NCBI GenBank assembly: GCA_964247055.1 | Contig: OZ176050.1 | Coordinates: 13,702,001-13,766,000, forward strand | Source of the DNA: Paragordius varius | Taxonomy: Eukaryota; Nematomorpha | Reading direction: 5' to 3' | DNA: 64,000 nt | Shown: positions 24,490 to 39,200 of the stretch, in pieces | How positions within the stretch are numbered: the stretch's first letter is position 1 | Layout of the letters: every line of letters begins with the position of its first letter | Notes under the pieces: model-generated | Database searches by the model: none | Seen by the model: the letters and a program-made list of their open reading frames with translations, nothing else | Told to the model about the DNA's origin: nothing | Position numbers and translations under genes: made by a program

Positions 24490-27470
24490 GATCATTTAAT
24501 TTATTTGAACTAAAATCTATTTTATAGCATGTAATAAAATTATTAAAATTCAAGATATAATCAAGGGCTCATGTTTTTTGTCACATCTTATAAAAAAACT
24601 CGGAATGTCAAAAAGAGTTTATCAGATGAATCAAATTTATATAGTCTGGGATAATAATTGTGAATTTCTGACGATATTTTGTTTTGATTGGTATTTCCCC
24701 GAGAAATTTCTTAATTGTATTTTGATTCTGATTGCCAAGTACATATAAAATAAGGCGTTATTAGTTCCCGCCTTCTAAAAAGTATGAAAGAATCTTGTTG
24801 GCAATTCATTGTTTTAGAAAATTTGGATATGCAGCACAATTAATATATAATAACATTTAAAGTTTTAATACATATGCAAGTTATAAAACTCTGGAGTCCA
24901 AAACAAGCATTTTAATTGTTTTTAGTTGTAAGTTTTTTTATATTTAAATAAATTAGTTGTCGTATACCGATTCCCACAATAATTAATACTTTTTGTGCCA
25001 TATGGTAATAAGGACGTTGACTTTTGACAACTTTTTTATACATTTATAGATTATATAATAGTGTTTTGCCTTTTTTGTAAGTTTAAGTCATAAAATTTGG
25101 CTTTATAAAACATAATATATAGTTATTATAATACATATTGGAAACGTAAAACAAATAATGATTATTTTATTTCCCTGGCTTATATATGTATCCTTGCTAT
25201 ATACAAGAGTGTGATGTGACACAAACTGACAACTCGTAAAATATTGATTAATTCAGACTCTGTTCACTTTTTTTAATTATTTATTTATTTATTTGTATGT
25301 AATGAATAGATAGCTATATACTAAATTAAATTGAACAAATTTGGAAATTATACAAGATAGTACATGATAGTAAATTCTCAAAAGATAACCTGGTTAACAA
25401 TATTTTTTGTATTATAACTCTCATTAAAAAATAAACAATTAAGTCGGTATGTGCCTATACATTGTCAGCGATATCAAATCTTCTTACAATTCCAAACGTC
25501 GAACGGATAAATATTGCCAAGTTTAAATTTTATTATTTATAACTTCGTTTATGCTTATTTTTCATCCAGCAGAATCCTATTTATCCTTAATATTTATCTT
25601 TAATCGCATATGGGTTTGTATAGGCTAAAAAAGTAGCTTTTAAGAGCAGCAATACTAAATTTGACATCGTTTTAAAATTTTGGGATTGTCCCAGTTAGAA
25701 TAAAATGCAAATCCTAAAATTTTTTACAAAAATAGTTTTAGATGCCATAGAAAGAGTCCAGTTATTTTATATTATTGCCTTACCAAACCGTTTTTATATC
25801 TCGAGGCGAACCAAATAGTCAGTTTAAGTTCGAGCCATCATAACAGATTTTTTTAATTTGATCATGACATGATTCAGTTGTAATTCTAATTTTTGCATGG
25901 ATTTTAATTTTAACAATATATTTGGCCTGCTTATTTGCATTTTTTCTTTAGATTGTTAAGTATGTATGTAGAGCATTAGTTGTAAAAATTTAATAGAGAA
26001 TCAATTGTTTTAAAAATGGCTTTTTAAGGTGCCAAATTTGTTATCAGTGTTTTGAAAATACTATGATATAATTTATAATCTATTGTAATTATGAAAGTGT
26101 TTCTGATATCTTTAGGTAGGTCATATAATTATTCATATATATGGTATTTTTTGTAAATTTTTCCATAAAATAGTAAATGAAAATTGGTAAAATGAAATTA
26201 TTAACCAAATTATTTTTTATAAAATGCACAAGTACGTAAATACTTTACCTATAATGAAAATGATAAACCATATGATCTTTTTACGCAGGTGATTTAAAGC
26301 CATGATATATTTTTATATTAAAACATATTCAAATAACCTGATTTTTGCATTTTAGATATTTCATAAAAATTATAGCTAAACATCATACCAAATTTTATTC
26401 TTTCCACTTATAAAATTAGGAAATCGCTTAATAATTATACCTCAATTTTCAATTTTCATTGGTTTGCAATTAAAAAGCAACTCTTTAACCCAATATTTAT
26501 ACATTATATCCTCGATGATATCATCTTTTTTTACTAGGGCATAAATTTATCTCGGATTTTTGATATTTTTTAAGCTTTCATTTTAAGGCTACCAAAAAAG
26601 TAACACAGAGTTTACTTTTCATACATCATTTAGCCTTTACTTTACTATTGGGACCTTTCCAGCAAACATGATATTTTGCCGATGGTTTTAATAAAATAGG
26701 ATCCTAATTTTTATGACCCAATAAGCCACGTAAAGCGTTGATTAAAATTAGGCATATTAGCTGTTTAACTGGAGGAATTTTAGTAACTTAAAAAAACAAA
26801 AAAAAAGATCAAAGAAGATATAATTATACAGTGAAATTTTATATTTGTGAATTAGACAATATGGAATGAAATACACCAATTATTTATTGCATAAAGGAAA
26901 AAGAAAATTATTAATTAATTGTGGCGCTGTGCTGATTCTATCATTTTTAGAACGAAAATTTTCTATAATAGTTATTTATGATAAATATATAAGTTCATCA
27001 ATATATATTAATTTTTTTATACAAAATATTTTTTTTGATTGATAACGAGATATATATATACATAATTATATATATTATATATAAAAAAGAGTAATAACAA
27101 ATGGTATGTATATATTTTAAATATTTTAAAATAAATTTTTTTTAATATTTTTTAAACGTTTTTTTTTTCAATTATAACCAGACAACCCTAGTATGGTGAG
27201 AAATATTCAAATTTTTCAATTTGACATCATAAGTAATCCCTTATATATATTGTATAATTCTAAATGAAATATGCCTTAGATATTAGCCGAATTCGATCAC
27301 AAAGTATTTTTAATCAATAATATTTATCATACGATCAAGAAAAAATATATTTTGGCCAAGATCAATTATTACGAAATTTTTAATATGATACTTTTTTAAA
27401 ATATATAAATTTTGATATGAGAAATTATTAACGAAAAAGAAAAGAATATACGTATATTTTAACATTAATA
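24490..27470. other. AT-rich intergenic DNA, nothing recognised
   Basis: Between the second mariner relic and the MITE-3 at 27474. No exon-like frame with splice sites, RNA gene or repeat end was seen on either strand. Confidence 0.5.
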
Positions 27471-27473
27471 TTT

Positions 27474-27661
27474 ACAGTATGCTTTTAATGGTTGCTTATT
27501 TCATACTATATTTGGGCATTTTGCAACACAAGAGTGTATGGAAAAGAAAGGAACTATAATTGTTTATTCAACATTTTGTTGTTTTTTCCATACACTTACT
27601 GTGTTGCGAATTGTCCGAATATAGTGTGAAATAAGCAACCATTAAAATGCATACTGTAATC
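27474..27661. mobile_element. MITE-3, complete palindromic copy
   Basis: A 185-base near-perfect inverted repeat: TACAGTATGC, TTTTAATGGTTGCTTATTTCA on one arm and its reverse complement ending GCATACTGTA on the other. The TA at each end suggests a TA target, as in Tc1/mariner MITEs. The whole element could fold into a long hairpin. Confidence 0.82.
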
Positions 27662-30481
27662 GGATTGAAACATCTATTGCTTTTTGAAACCATTTTAAAA
27701 AACGTATACAAATTATATAAAATGCAAAATTAATTTTTTTTAGATTTTTCAAAGTATATATATATTTATATATTTAAAAATTAATATAAAAATCTTCAGG
27801 ATATTAATTGCATAGAGCATCTAAAATAAATAAAACAATAGAACCATGCGAAGAAAAATTTTTTTAAATCGGAATGAACGGGAACTAAATAATTATTTTT
27901 ACCTTTAATTTATGAATTTTAATTTAATTTTAACTATTGCTAATTTAATTATACCAGACCTTAAAATTAATTTCAATCAATTTGTGATTCAAAAAAAAAA
28001 TTTTTTTTTTGCAATATTTGAACAACCGTTTTGCTTTTTTACAAAGGGAAAACACGTCTTTGATAAAGGAATCAATAAGAATGAATGGTTCAATGATCTA
28101 TCTCTTCTAGAGGTTTTAATAATTACTTAATTTTTCAATCAACTAACACAATTGAAATGATCAAATATTTTAATTTTGAATTCTAATTTAATGCTCTACT
28201 TACTATTAAACATCAATAAATTTTGGATATGGCTTAAATGAAGTTTTAAACTTAATAGAGTTTATAAGAAATATTGGTTAGTTATTGTGTGGGACACATG
28301 GAATTGTCTTTGATTAATAGCATATACCATAATCCTTCTAAGTTTTCTTTTTTTATTGAGAATTGTCATGTTTTGAAGATGAACTATACGGGATATTCCT
28401 ATAAAACATCAGAATAAATTGTTTTTTGTCCAGAATAAATTATTTTTAGCTTGACTCTTGGAGAAGGAGATTGTTTTAGAGTAGAATCTGTATGGCAGTT
28501 TTGTCATATCATTCATTAATTTATCCAACCAAGTTGATTTATTATCTCCGACTATGCGATATCTCAATCGAATAAGGAGCAATAGTTTTGATTTAAAACA
28601 ATGTAAAAATTTTTCTTATAAATACTTATTTGGATTCAATTCTTATTTTAAGGATATTTAAAGAAATTAAGGAATGAATCGTAATTATTTATAGATTGGC
28701 CTAACTTGCATTTTATTAATAAAAATGCCTTCGAAAGTTGAAATTTTTTCAATCCTTCAATATTTTGTGGATGTTTGTAGTTAATCACTAAGTTTAAAGA
28801 TTTGAGTGTAATAAACTGAATATATTATAGAAATTTTGTAGTTCTGTTTATTAAATATGACATTTACACCTTCAAGGGGAAACAATATGTATCCATTTTT
28901 AAAAATCGATATAATTAAAATTAAGAACTGAAAGTTGCCATTTAATACTATATATATATATGAAAGTTTTAAATTATATGTTTATTAATTAGTTCCTTTA
29001 AATTAATTTATCATCATATCTTTACTTTAATAACAGGATATGCACATGTTTGATTTTTACTGGTTATTTTACAAGCTCATAGTTTTATGCAGTTATAATC
29101 GGTCAGAGATATACAAATAACATTTATCTAAATAGAGGCCTAAATATATATTTATGTGTTCAGTAATAAAAAAATATACAGTTTACAATCTCTTTTTTCC
29201 TTATATTATTAAAGGGTAAGGACTTAAATTGCCTACTATACCATCACGCCTTATATTGTGTTGTTCAGTAATTAATTTAACAAATTTTTGGATTAGTAGT
29301 TTCATTTTGATTTAAGTTAATTAAACAAGTCTAATATATTGTGTTTATTAAAATCATATTTCAAATTCATAGACACACATATTTAGATATCTATACAGTT
29401 TAGATATTATAACATGTTTAGAATTATTTTATGTTCCGCATTTTGTAATTAGGGGTCTTGTTAGGTACATTCATTTTATGAATTGTCAGAATAGAGTTAT
29501 AGGCTCTAACAAAAGTATGTAAAAAAATTACAGAAAAATTACAAATATGACTTAGAGTTAGTTCCTACTGAAATCTCCTGAGAGAAATGGGATAGAACAC
29601 ATAGAAAGAACTATGTTGGCAAAAAAATGTCCATTCACCATATTTTTTGTTGTTAGTTAGTTGGTTGACACATAAAAATATCATTTGTCTTTCATAGTAG
29701 TAAGTATTAGTATTATATATATCACATATACAATTCATATATTTATGGAAATTATTTGGTATATATCAAAGTATATAGATATGATTCTCTCGTTCTATAA
29801 ATAATTTTTCACGCTCTGTGCCATATTGGATACTACATAATAAATTTTTAATATATTGTAATTTTCCCCCTATCGATTGACCAAGAGGAGATATATTGCA
29901 ATTGTAATCACAATATAACTTTTAATTTTGGGAAATATGTATGGATATAAATGATTTATTTAAGATGATTGTATGAATAGTTTACATTACCGAGTCCAGT
30001 CACTAGTATATGCAAAGAAATAAATTCAACAAATTTATATCGTTATAATCTCATGATTTCCGAATTTCTAAAAAATTTTAGCATCTGTTGTGCTAAATTT
30101 TTCAAGGGTTTTTCGGTAGAGCCCATAGCTTAAATATTTTCATCCAAAATATTTTATACATATAGAATATGGAAGAAACTTTATCTATCATCTACTGGAT
30201 ATGTATGTCACAATAGTCGCATATTAATAATGATAGAGAATTATTATCAAGATAAGCAAATAAACTTTATGAAAAAAACATGACATATCAATATCTCCAA
30301 AAATATATATGCGTTCATGTCAACTTTAAATACCAGGATACAAAAAAATAGAATAAAAAGAATATTAAAAAATATACACTTCAAAAATCTAACCTACTTT
30401 GAATGATCTCACGTTTCCAAATAAGAAGCCTTAATAACTTTGAACCAAACTCCAAACAGCAGGACAATACAAAATATTCCA
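27662..30481. other. AT-rich intergenic DNA upstream of the nicotinic receptor gene
   Basis: Contains only the deleted SINE at 29178-29258. An open frame at 27912-28130 is low-complexity and has no family features. The receptor promoter must lie towards the right end but shows no clear TATA context. Confidence 0.45.
29178..29258 (-). mobile_element. SINE, internally deleted copy
   Basis: Retains the A-box end (GGCGTGATGGTATAGTAGG on the minus strand) and the tail (CTCTTTTTTCC, GGGTAAGGACTTAAAT on the plus strand). The middle, including the B box, is missing. Confidence 0.6.
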
Positions 30482-31261
30482 ATGAAATTTCCATCCCTAA
30501 CTGCAAAGTTTTGGGTAAAAAAATTTAATCCAATCAACAAATACAGCATTTATACAAGTGCCTTTTCATTCTTGATTCTTTTGTCAACCCTGCTATCCTT
30601 AATATCCAACGTTCATGGTAATTACAGAAATATTTCACTTAAAAATTAAAAGATTAATACTAATTTTGAAATCAAATTATATTATTAAAATATACCATTA
30701 AGCAATTCAAATTCACCCTCGAACAATTCAAATTCACGCTAAAAATAAATTATAATTTTTCGGGCCAATTTAACTGACCATTAATATAAAATATATCTTT
30801 ATTGCATTCTTTATTATTTTTTCAGTATTATTTTAATTTTAAACAAAATTTCATTTTTAAAAAATATAAAAAAAATATGAGTAATTTTTAAACTTAAAAA
30901 ACACTTAATTTATTTTAGGCTGAATTTGAATTGTTTAAGGGTGAATTTGAAGTGTAAATGGCATTTTATTAATAATTTAAATTCTGCAACCCAAAACAAT
31001 ATTTTACATGTACAAATATATAGAAATAGGTTGTCTTTACAAGAAATATAAATTGGCTTATTTTAAATTGCCTTGACAGTTACAATTTAATCATTGTTAG
31101 TTTTTTTTTCAGTATCATTGCCTTAAAAATTGCTCTTTTAATTATTTATATTTTTTTGATATTCGAAAGTGGCATGAATTGTCTCACACTATTGAAACGC
31201 GACAAGTTTTGGATTATTATATATATATATTTTAAAAAAGGCATCTTTATATCCACCTCAA

Positions 31262-31297
<36 letters not shown>

Positions 31298-33179
31298 TTG
31301 AAATATGCGCGCGCTTTAAATAAAAACGGATGAAATATGAAGTGACAAAATGGAATAAGGAATATTTTTGATAGATTAAAAAAAGTATCGTTTCCTTTAT
31401 TTTGACCTAATATATTATATGTGTACGTTATAAATCTATTTTTGATTAACTAACTCTATATTGTAAAATGCAATATTTTGTCGTTATCTTTTTGTTGTAA
31501 ATTTGCTGTAATGAATTATCAGTTATTATGCGACATGGTTAGATGACCTTTTCAAAATATAATGATTTAATGGATTAACACTTCTTGCCCTTTTGAGGTA
31601 GGTTTATGTCCGAAGGCAATTAAAATTTTTATCATAAAAAATATTTTTAGTATTGGGCTAAATTTAAAAATCTTTTTAGCCTTTTGTGTACATGATCAAA
31701 AAATTTTTTTGAAAAGGTAAAAAAAATTGTAAAAAAATTCCCTCTCAAATTATTTCGCCGTCATTTTTTTCTTTAATTTTTTTCGAATCGTGAATAACAT
31801 GCAAATATCATGTTATGGTTAAAAAATATAAATAATTAACCTCATTAATTTAGGAAAGCTTTCAAATCGCAATTTACCAGCAAATTTTTGATATTTGCTG
31901 ATTATAATATCAGCTGTTTGTTTCAATCGTGTTTATCTGGATTTGGGACTCTAGAAGTTTATGTTTTTATCTAATACAGGACAAGAGGGTTTAAATACTT
32001 TAAGCTCTAAAGTCGAAAACTACCAAATTTTATTACGGACAAAAAATTGAAAAATTAATGTTAAGCCGTACAAATTCCAACATTTATATTAAAATAATAT
32101 TTTTTAGCTTCAGAGGACGAGGAAAGATTGGTTAAAGATTTATTTCACAGTTATAATAAACTTATTCGACCTGTCACGAATAAAACGGACAAGTTGACAG
32201 TTAAGTTTGGTATGGCTCTCATACAACTCATCAGTGTGGTATATAATATATATATATATATATATGTATATAATAAATATTTATGCAGCCCGCGAAAAAT
32301 TTTCAAATACAAAATTTTACGAATAATAGTAAATCGATTATCTTAAACAAAATTTTTGTATAAATATTTCCATATTTCGGTAATGAACTGGCAAAACCTG
32401 TTAAAAAGTAGTAGTTTTTACAGATTTTATTTAAATTCTAATAAAATATTTAATAATACCCATTTATATAACCGAAACCATTTGTGTTGGACAGCCCTAG
32501 TTTAAATTTAGTTGCTACATTTAAAACATAAAAATGGATTGATTATGTTTTGGGTAAAATACTGAAAGTAAAACATACTTATTTTTTTATTGATAATATA
32601 AATTTTCAATAATAAGGTATCATCAATCGGTTTCCTATTAAATTATTGTTATATAATTATTGGAATGTTTAAAACATAGAGAAAATGTTTGAATGCGAGT
32701 ATTTTAAACTCCATTCATCTGTATCAAAATTTGTATTGCGTGTTTAAATTAGTAGATAATTTTGGTTAAAGAAAAACTTTTTAATTTTAATCATATTAAT
32801 ATATATATATATATATATATATATGATATCAAATCATGTTTTATAGGTTTTAAGTTAAATATCTTATATATTTATACGTCTGAAATTAGAGTGAATTGGA
32901 ACAAGTGCTTAAAACGAATGTATGGCTCCGCTTGGTAAAATATTTTTTATTTCCATGAAATCAATTATTTTTACCATCTACTATATATATTAAATATATA
33001 TATGTTGTATAAAATATTTTTCTCCATCTATATTTACAAAAATTGTGTTAAAAATGAGAATTTTTAAAATATTTTATATGTAATTATAGATATGAGTCTG
33101 TTTCATAACTTTTGTAAGCACATGATATTATTATTAGTATTTACTAATTATTATTCAATATTGCTAAAATTTGATATAC

Positions 33180-33214
<35 letters not shown>

Positions 33215-36200
33215 CATATCAAATTTACCACTTGTATATGTATGAGGGAAAAGTTAAAGTTCAGATCCTTATCTCTGGAACTACTTACATGGATAATTTT
33301 GGGAACTAACCTAAAAGTTAATAGATTTTGGCTTATGTAAAAAAACTTGAATAAATGATTTTTATGGTATAATGCCATCTCATGACATTTGTCCTGAGTT
33401 AATATATACCATTAATTCAAATTCACCCTAAAACAATTTAAATTCACCCTTATAGCAAATTCACCCTTAAACAATTTAAATTCACCCTTAAATAAATTAT
33501 ATAATGTAATTAAAATTTACCTATATTTTTATTTAATTTTATAATATAAAATTTGTTTAAAATTAAAATAATACTGAAAAAATAAACTCTGCCATAAAGA
33601 CACATACCATATTAATAATCAGTAATATTAGTTTAAAAACACATATATTTTTAGGTTGAATTTGAATTGTTCAAGGGAGATTTTGAATTGTTTGAGGGTG
33701 AATTTGAACTGTAAATGGTATATTTTATTATACATGCGATTCAGGTATTGAGATTTCAAATTTAATTAATTTTTAGTTTTTTAATATACGTTTTTTATGA
33801 GTATACTACCACGCAGTATCAAAGAAATTTATGAATTTTTTAAGCTTATTGCAATAATTTTTCAACCCTATACACATTTTTATATTGGCCCATTTATATT
33901 TTTGCTGACCAATCATATACAGTATCGTGTGTTATAAAACAAATTTTATAATATTAAATAAAAAAAAGTAGTGTTGTAAAATATAGTGACCAGATAGGCT
34001 GTTTTTCGCAGTACAGTACTGGGTTTTCAGAAAAAAACTGCGCCTGTACTGCGCCCACTTTTGTACTGCATTTTGAAATAAAAAAATTAATCTTTAAATA
34101 TACATTATTTACCTTTTATTTATTAAAAAAAATATTTTAGAATTTAATATAGTACCCGCTGTAAAAATAACCTCATAATTTGTAAAGAAATGCATTTTGA
34201 GGTACAAAACTAAGATTGGCCTATTTTTAGTTGGTTAGTAAATAATTATCTGCTCGAATTATACATAAAACATATGATTACAGCCTTTCGCGCAGTGGCG
34301 AAACTATAAATCTCGGACTCTACACCGTAAGATTCAGGCTAATGGCTCTTTCACATAGGGTTTCGTTTAAAATTAACAAAATAATTTATGATATTTTTAT
34401 ATTTGTTTGATAGTTTAGAAAGTTTATTTTTTGTTATAATTATTAAACGGAAAATTATATAGAAAAATTTAAAATATATTATATATGGCAGATGATTTCG
34501 AAATAATCTGTTTCCGTAAAAAATAAAGAGTTTTTACGATATCCATAGGTGGGAGGTATGATATTTCTTAATTTTTTTCCTAAACATTAATTTTTATTTT
34601 TTTATACAGTTTTTAGAGTCTATTTTTTCTTTTTTAATTAAAGGGTAAGGACTTAAATTGTATCCGGACTTGTAAAGGGTTTAACACTTGCCTGGCCAGG
34701 GCTGACAGTGATGATGGAAAAATTGCGTAGTTTCGAGGTTTGAACTCTGTCATGCAGTGTAAGAGTCCGGCACCCTACCTACTATACCACGCCTCTAAAC
34801 ATTAATTTTTATTAGTTATCTTATTTTTTGCATAAATAAATTTGAGATATTTTGTTGAAGCGTACTTCAAACTGTTTTGAAGCATGATAGAAACTGTATA
34901 ACGCTTTAAGATATAATAAAATTCTTTTTCCAAATAATTCAATGATGTTGAACATTCAGAGTTAAATGTTTGCTTGCAAATTTTGGTGCATTTTTGTGAA
35001 AAAACAATTTTTATTTAACATATTTTTGAAAATGAACGATTATTTTAATCAAAATCCGAGTGAGAAATTAGCATTATCGAATTATATATAAAATACATCT
35101 CAACCGTTTATATCGTTTCCATCATGCTCAAAATAGTATGAAAGGGAATTTTGCGTTTATTTTAAGAGAACGGTTCATTTTAAAAGAGCCAAAAAATTTG
35201 GGACTTTTAGAGCCACTTCTAAATATTTTAAATTTTTAAAATATTGTTTTGCTTTTTATATGGAGTTTATGTTATATTTTAGTGATATTTTTTAAAATAA
35301 AACATTTAGCGTTCACCAAAACATATATTTGAAAAAATGCGCCCCTTATGCAATTTTATACGGAGCACTTACTGTAAATAACTTACTTTAATAACTCGTA
35401 AAGGTTCAAACCAAAAGCACCATGATAATCCTGATAATTTCCTATCAGAATATATATATTTCATCATGATATTTTTTGTGGAAACTGTGGAATATTCCAC
35501 GATGGTGTAAAAACAAGGCAAAGTATGTTTTAATTTTGTACTGCGTTTAAGTTAAAAATATCTGGTCACATTATTGTAAAATGGAAATAATTGTTTTTTC
35601 AACCATTTTGTTGTTATTTCCATACACTACTGTATTGCCATTAATAATAATATTAATCCTTTAAAACTGATAAGTCCCTTGTAACTTTGTAAAAATAAAA
35701 CATTAATTAATACCTATTAAAAATTATATTTAAGGGTAAATTAATATTTATAGATCAAAACTAATATAATAGAATGAACTATTATACTATGTGAATTATG
35801 TCATTCTAGAAATCAATTTAATTTTGAAATATAATATGTATTAAATAATTTAACCTCTCGGATACAACACATTCATTTCAATCCTCCGATTCCAATTGGG
35901 GTCTTTGGGGTTCCCAGGCCTGTTAAAATCAAAAATTCCTAATAATATGGACCATATTACCATTGCAAGCAAATTGATGCGAAATATAAAAGATTCATCC
36001 AAAAAATTTAATTTTACTTTTTTTGAAGGTAACATGACATAAGTCTATTAGTCAAGCCATTTTTTCTGTTTATATTATGCCAGATATAATTCCAAAAATA
36101 ATTTACTTTAATTTAGCGTTAAAATATGAAAAAAACACGATATTTGCAAAAATATTGTAAAATAAAAATGGCGTCGAAGCAGTTTGAGATGGAGATTTTT

Positions 36201-39200
36201 TCCAAAATAAATGTATTTATAAAATTTATATTAGCATAAATTTCAATTGGAACTGTGTTAGTAGTATTTATATTATATCAATTTAAATATAATCTGGGAT
36301 CTTTAGATACCCCAGTTTGAATCGAAGTGTTAATATAATAATAATATTCATTATATACCGTTTAAACTAATTTTTCATTTCATTTTTTTCCAATTTTTAT
36401 CTGAATATAATACATATTATTATTCTGATTAATGCTGTTAAGCTTATTTTATTAAATTTTAGATGAGAAATTATCTCCTTCAGTTATTCTGGTTAAAAAT
36501 TATGTAAAGAGTTTGTTTTAGGAATCATAATTATGCAATAAGAAACTACCTTATATACCTTTTAATACCTACCATTTAGATTTGGTATGACTATCAATTG
36601 ATTTGGGATCCAAGCGATTATGGAAACATTAAAAACATACGAATCTCATACCATAAAATCTGGACGCCTGACATTGTTTTATTTAATAAGTATTTTTTCA
36701 TTTTTTGATTGTGCCCATCCTTTTTTAACATTTCATACTTGATTGTTAAAAAATTTTTAGCACCCTCGCATATGGGTGATTTTTTACCCACCAATATTTT
36801 GTGACCAGTAAATCAATGCCAAAATTAAATTAAAAAATCAATAATTTGTACCTAAGTATTAAAAAATTATTGGAATGCAAAATTAAACATTTTTTATACT
36901 AATTCTAAATTTTATGCAATAATGTTTATTATTTCATGTGATAGACAAATGTTTTAAATGAGTTTGACTGATTTATGTTTAAAGTAACGTCATAGTCACA
37001 GTTTTAATGCATATGCATTTTAGTAAGACCCTACCCTTAGGAGCCATTTATTAAATTTGTAAATTAAAATTAAAAACCCAAAATAATTGATTAACGATGG
37101 TAAATTTATGCATAGTGCGGATGGAAAGTATGAGGTAAGCACTAAATGTAACGTAGTCTTGCATCACGATGGACAAGTTTTATGGGTCCCACCGTCCATC
37201 TACAAATCAACGTGTATAATGGATGTCCGATATTTCCCGTTCGATGAACAACATTGCACAATGAAATTCGGTTCTTGGACATTCAATGGGGATGAAGTTG
37301 GTTTATCGTTTTACGATGATAAGGAGTATGTTGATTTAAATGATTATTCAATCAGTGGAACATGGGATATCATTAATGTGCCAGGAATCTTGAACGTTTA
37401 CAACAAGTAGTGTCTTCTCTCTTTTCACAACTATATACAGTTTAGAGTCTCTTTTTTCCTTTTTATTAAAGGGTAAGGACCTAAATATCCGGACATGTGA
37501 AGGCTTTAACACTCGCCTGCCCAGGGCTGACAGTGAGACGATGGAAAAATTGTGTAGTTTCGGGGTTCGAACTCTGGCACGCAGTGTAAGAGTCCGGCGC
37601 CCTACCTATTATACCATCACGCCTTTTATCTTTTATCAATTTTGAATTGAATTAAAATTAACAACAATGTTTACAATATAATATAATAGGACAGAACGCA
37701 GCTCCACAAAAACTGATATTACATTCCATCTTCAAATTCGACGTAAAACACTCTTTTATACCGTCAATCTTTTGGCACCATGTATAATGATGTCGTTTAT
37801 GAGCATCTTAGTGTTTTATTTACCACCAGATGGAAACGAAAAAATAACGTTGGGCATATCAATACTCCTCGCCATTGTCCTGTTTCAATTGGTTGTGGCA
37901 AAGATACTTCCACCCACCTCAGTTTGTATCCCATTAATCTCTAAATATCTCTTGTTCACATTTATCGTAAACCTTATTTGCGTCCTATTCACCTTAATTA
38001 TCGTGAATTGGAACTTTCGAGATGGGGATATTCATCCAATTCCTACTTACATACGGTTCCTCTTCATAGACCTACTCCCAAAGTATGTGGGCATGACACG
38101 TCCTACAATAATTCGGCCTTCACAATCTCAAAACCTGATAAAATCACTTTCCAGAGAATTTGGTTCTGACGATTCTGCAACACGCGTAAGTCTACATGAA
38201 TCCCCTAATGGGTACAATGATTTTGAAACAAAAAAATCCAAATGCCAAAAAGTTCCTTGTTGTACTTCACCAATAAAATGCCTTAAACGATTATGTTGTT
38301 GTTTTTGTTTTTGTCCTAAATCATCCAAAGTTAGCGATGCCGATGGCAGTCAAGGGAGCTATGAATTACCTATCCCACGCATTTTAAGGGCAGAAAATGC
38401 AAATCAACATTACTCTTCTAGTCAAATGATGAATAATTATCATGTCTTTAATGATCCGAACAAAACATCCTCCCACAAAAATGTTCCTTATAACACACAA
38501 GGGTTTACAAGGGGTAAATCATCTCTAGAATCAAATTTAACTAACATCCTTTCATATGACGACAACTCTCTAGCCATTGCTCAAGGGTTTGCTCAGCCGA
38601 TACCCTATACAAACATGTACAATAGAGGTATACCTAAAAATGATAAGTATCTTTAAAACAAATCTGTAATCATTTTTGCCTTAATGATATATATTCGGGT
38701 TTTATATTTTATATATTGTTTATCTTAACAGTAGAATATTAATTATTTATAAGTGTTTTATGATAAGCTCTAGTCAAATTTTTGAGTTGCGCAATAAAAT
38801 TCATAAATTATATTTTTTTGAAATATATATGGAATCAACCAAAAGCCCAATATAAATCAAATTTTATAATAGTTAAGCAAAAAGCGTTTGGAGTTTTGCT
38901 AAAATTTGAAATGAATTATCGCCAAAGCTTACAAAATATAAGGTTACATCATTCAAATTACATTCGATTCAATGGAGCAAGTTATAGTAAGCTAGTTTAA
39001 ATTTAAAGCATGGCTTTAATTGGTAAAATAGTTAATATTAGTTTCATATGTGAATTGTCATATAGGTGTATTCCAATTTGCCACTAAATTTTAAATAGAG
39101 GCTAGGCGGGCATGCGCGGTTTTTAACAATAAATCTACATTTGACCAAATTCGCTATGGTACTAAATCTTTGACTAAAATCTATATCAAATGTACGTATT

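Noticed and set aside
37438-37627. A minus-strand tRNA gene.
   Set aside because: A and B boxes are present, but the acceptor and anticodon stems do not pair well, and the same unit with body and tail recurs elsewhere, so it is a SINE.
38628-38656. Receptor ending at the TAA at 38656.
   Set aside because: This would lose M4. A donor at 38628 and four further in-phase exons lead to a proper M4 exon at 44828.
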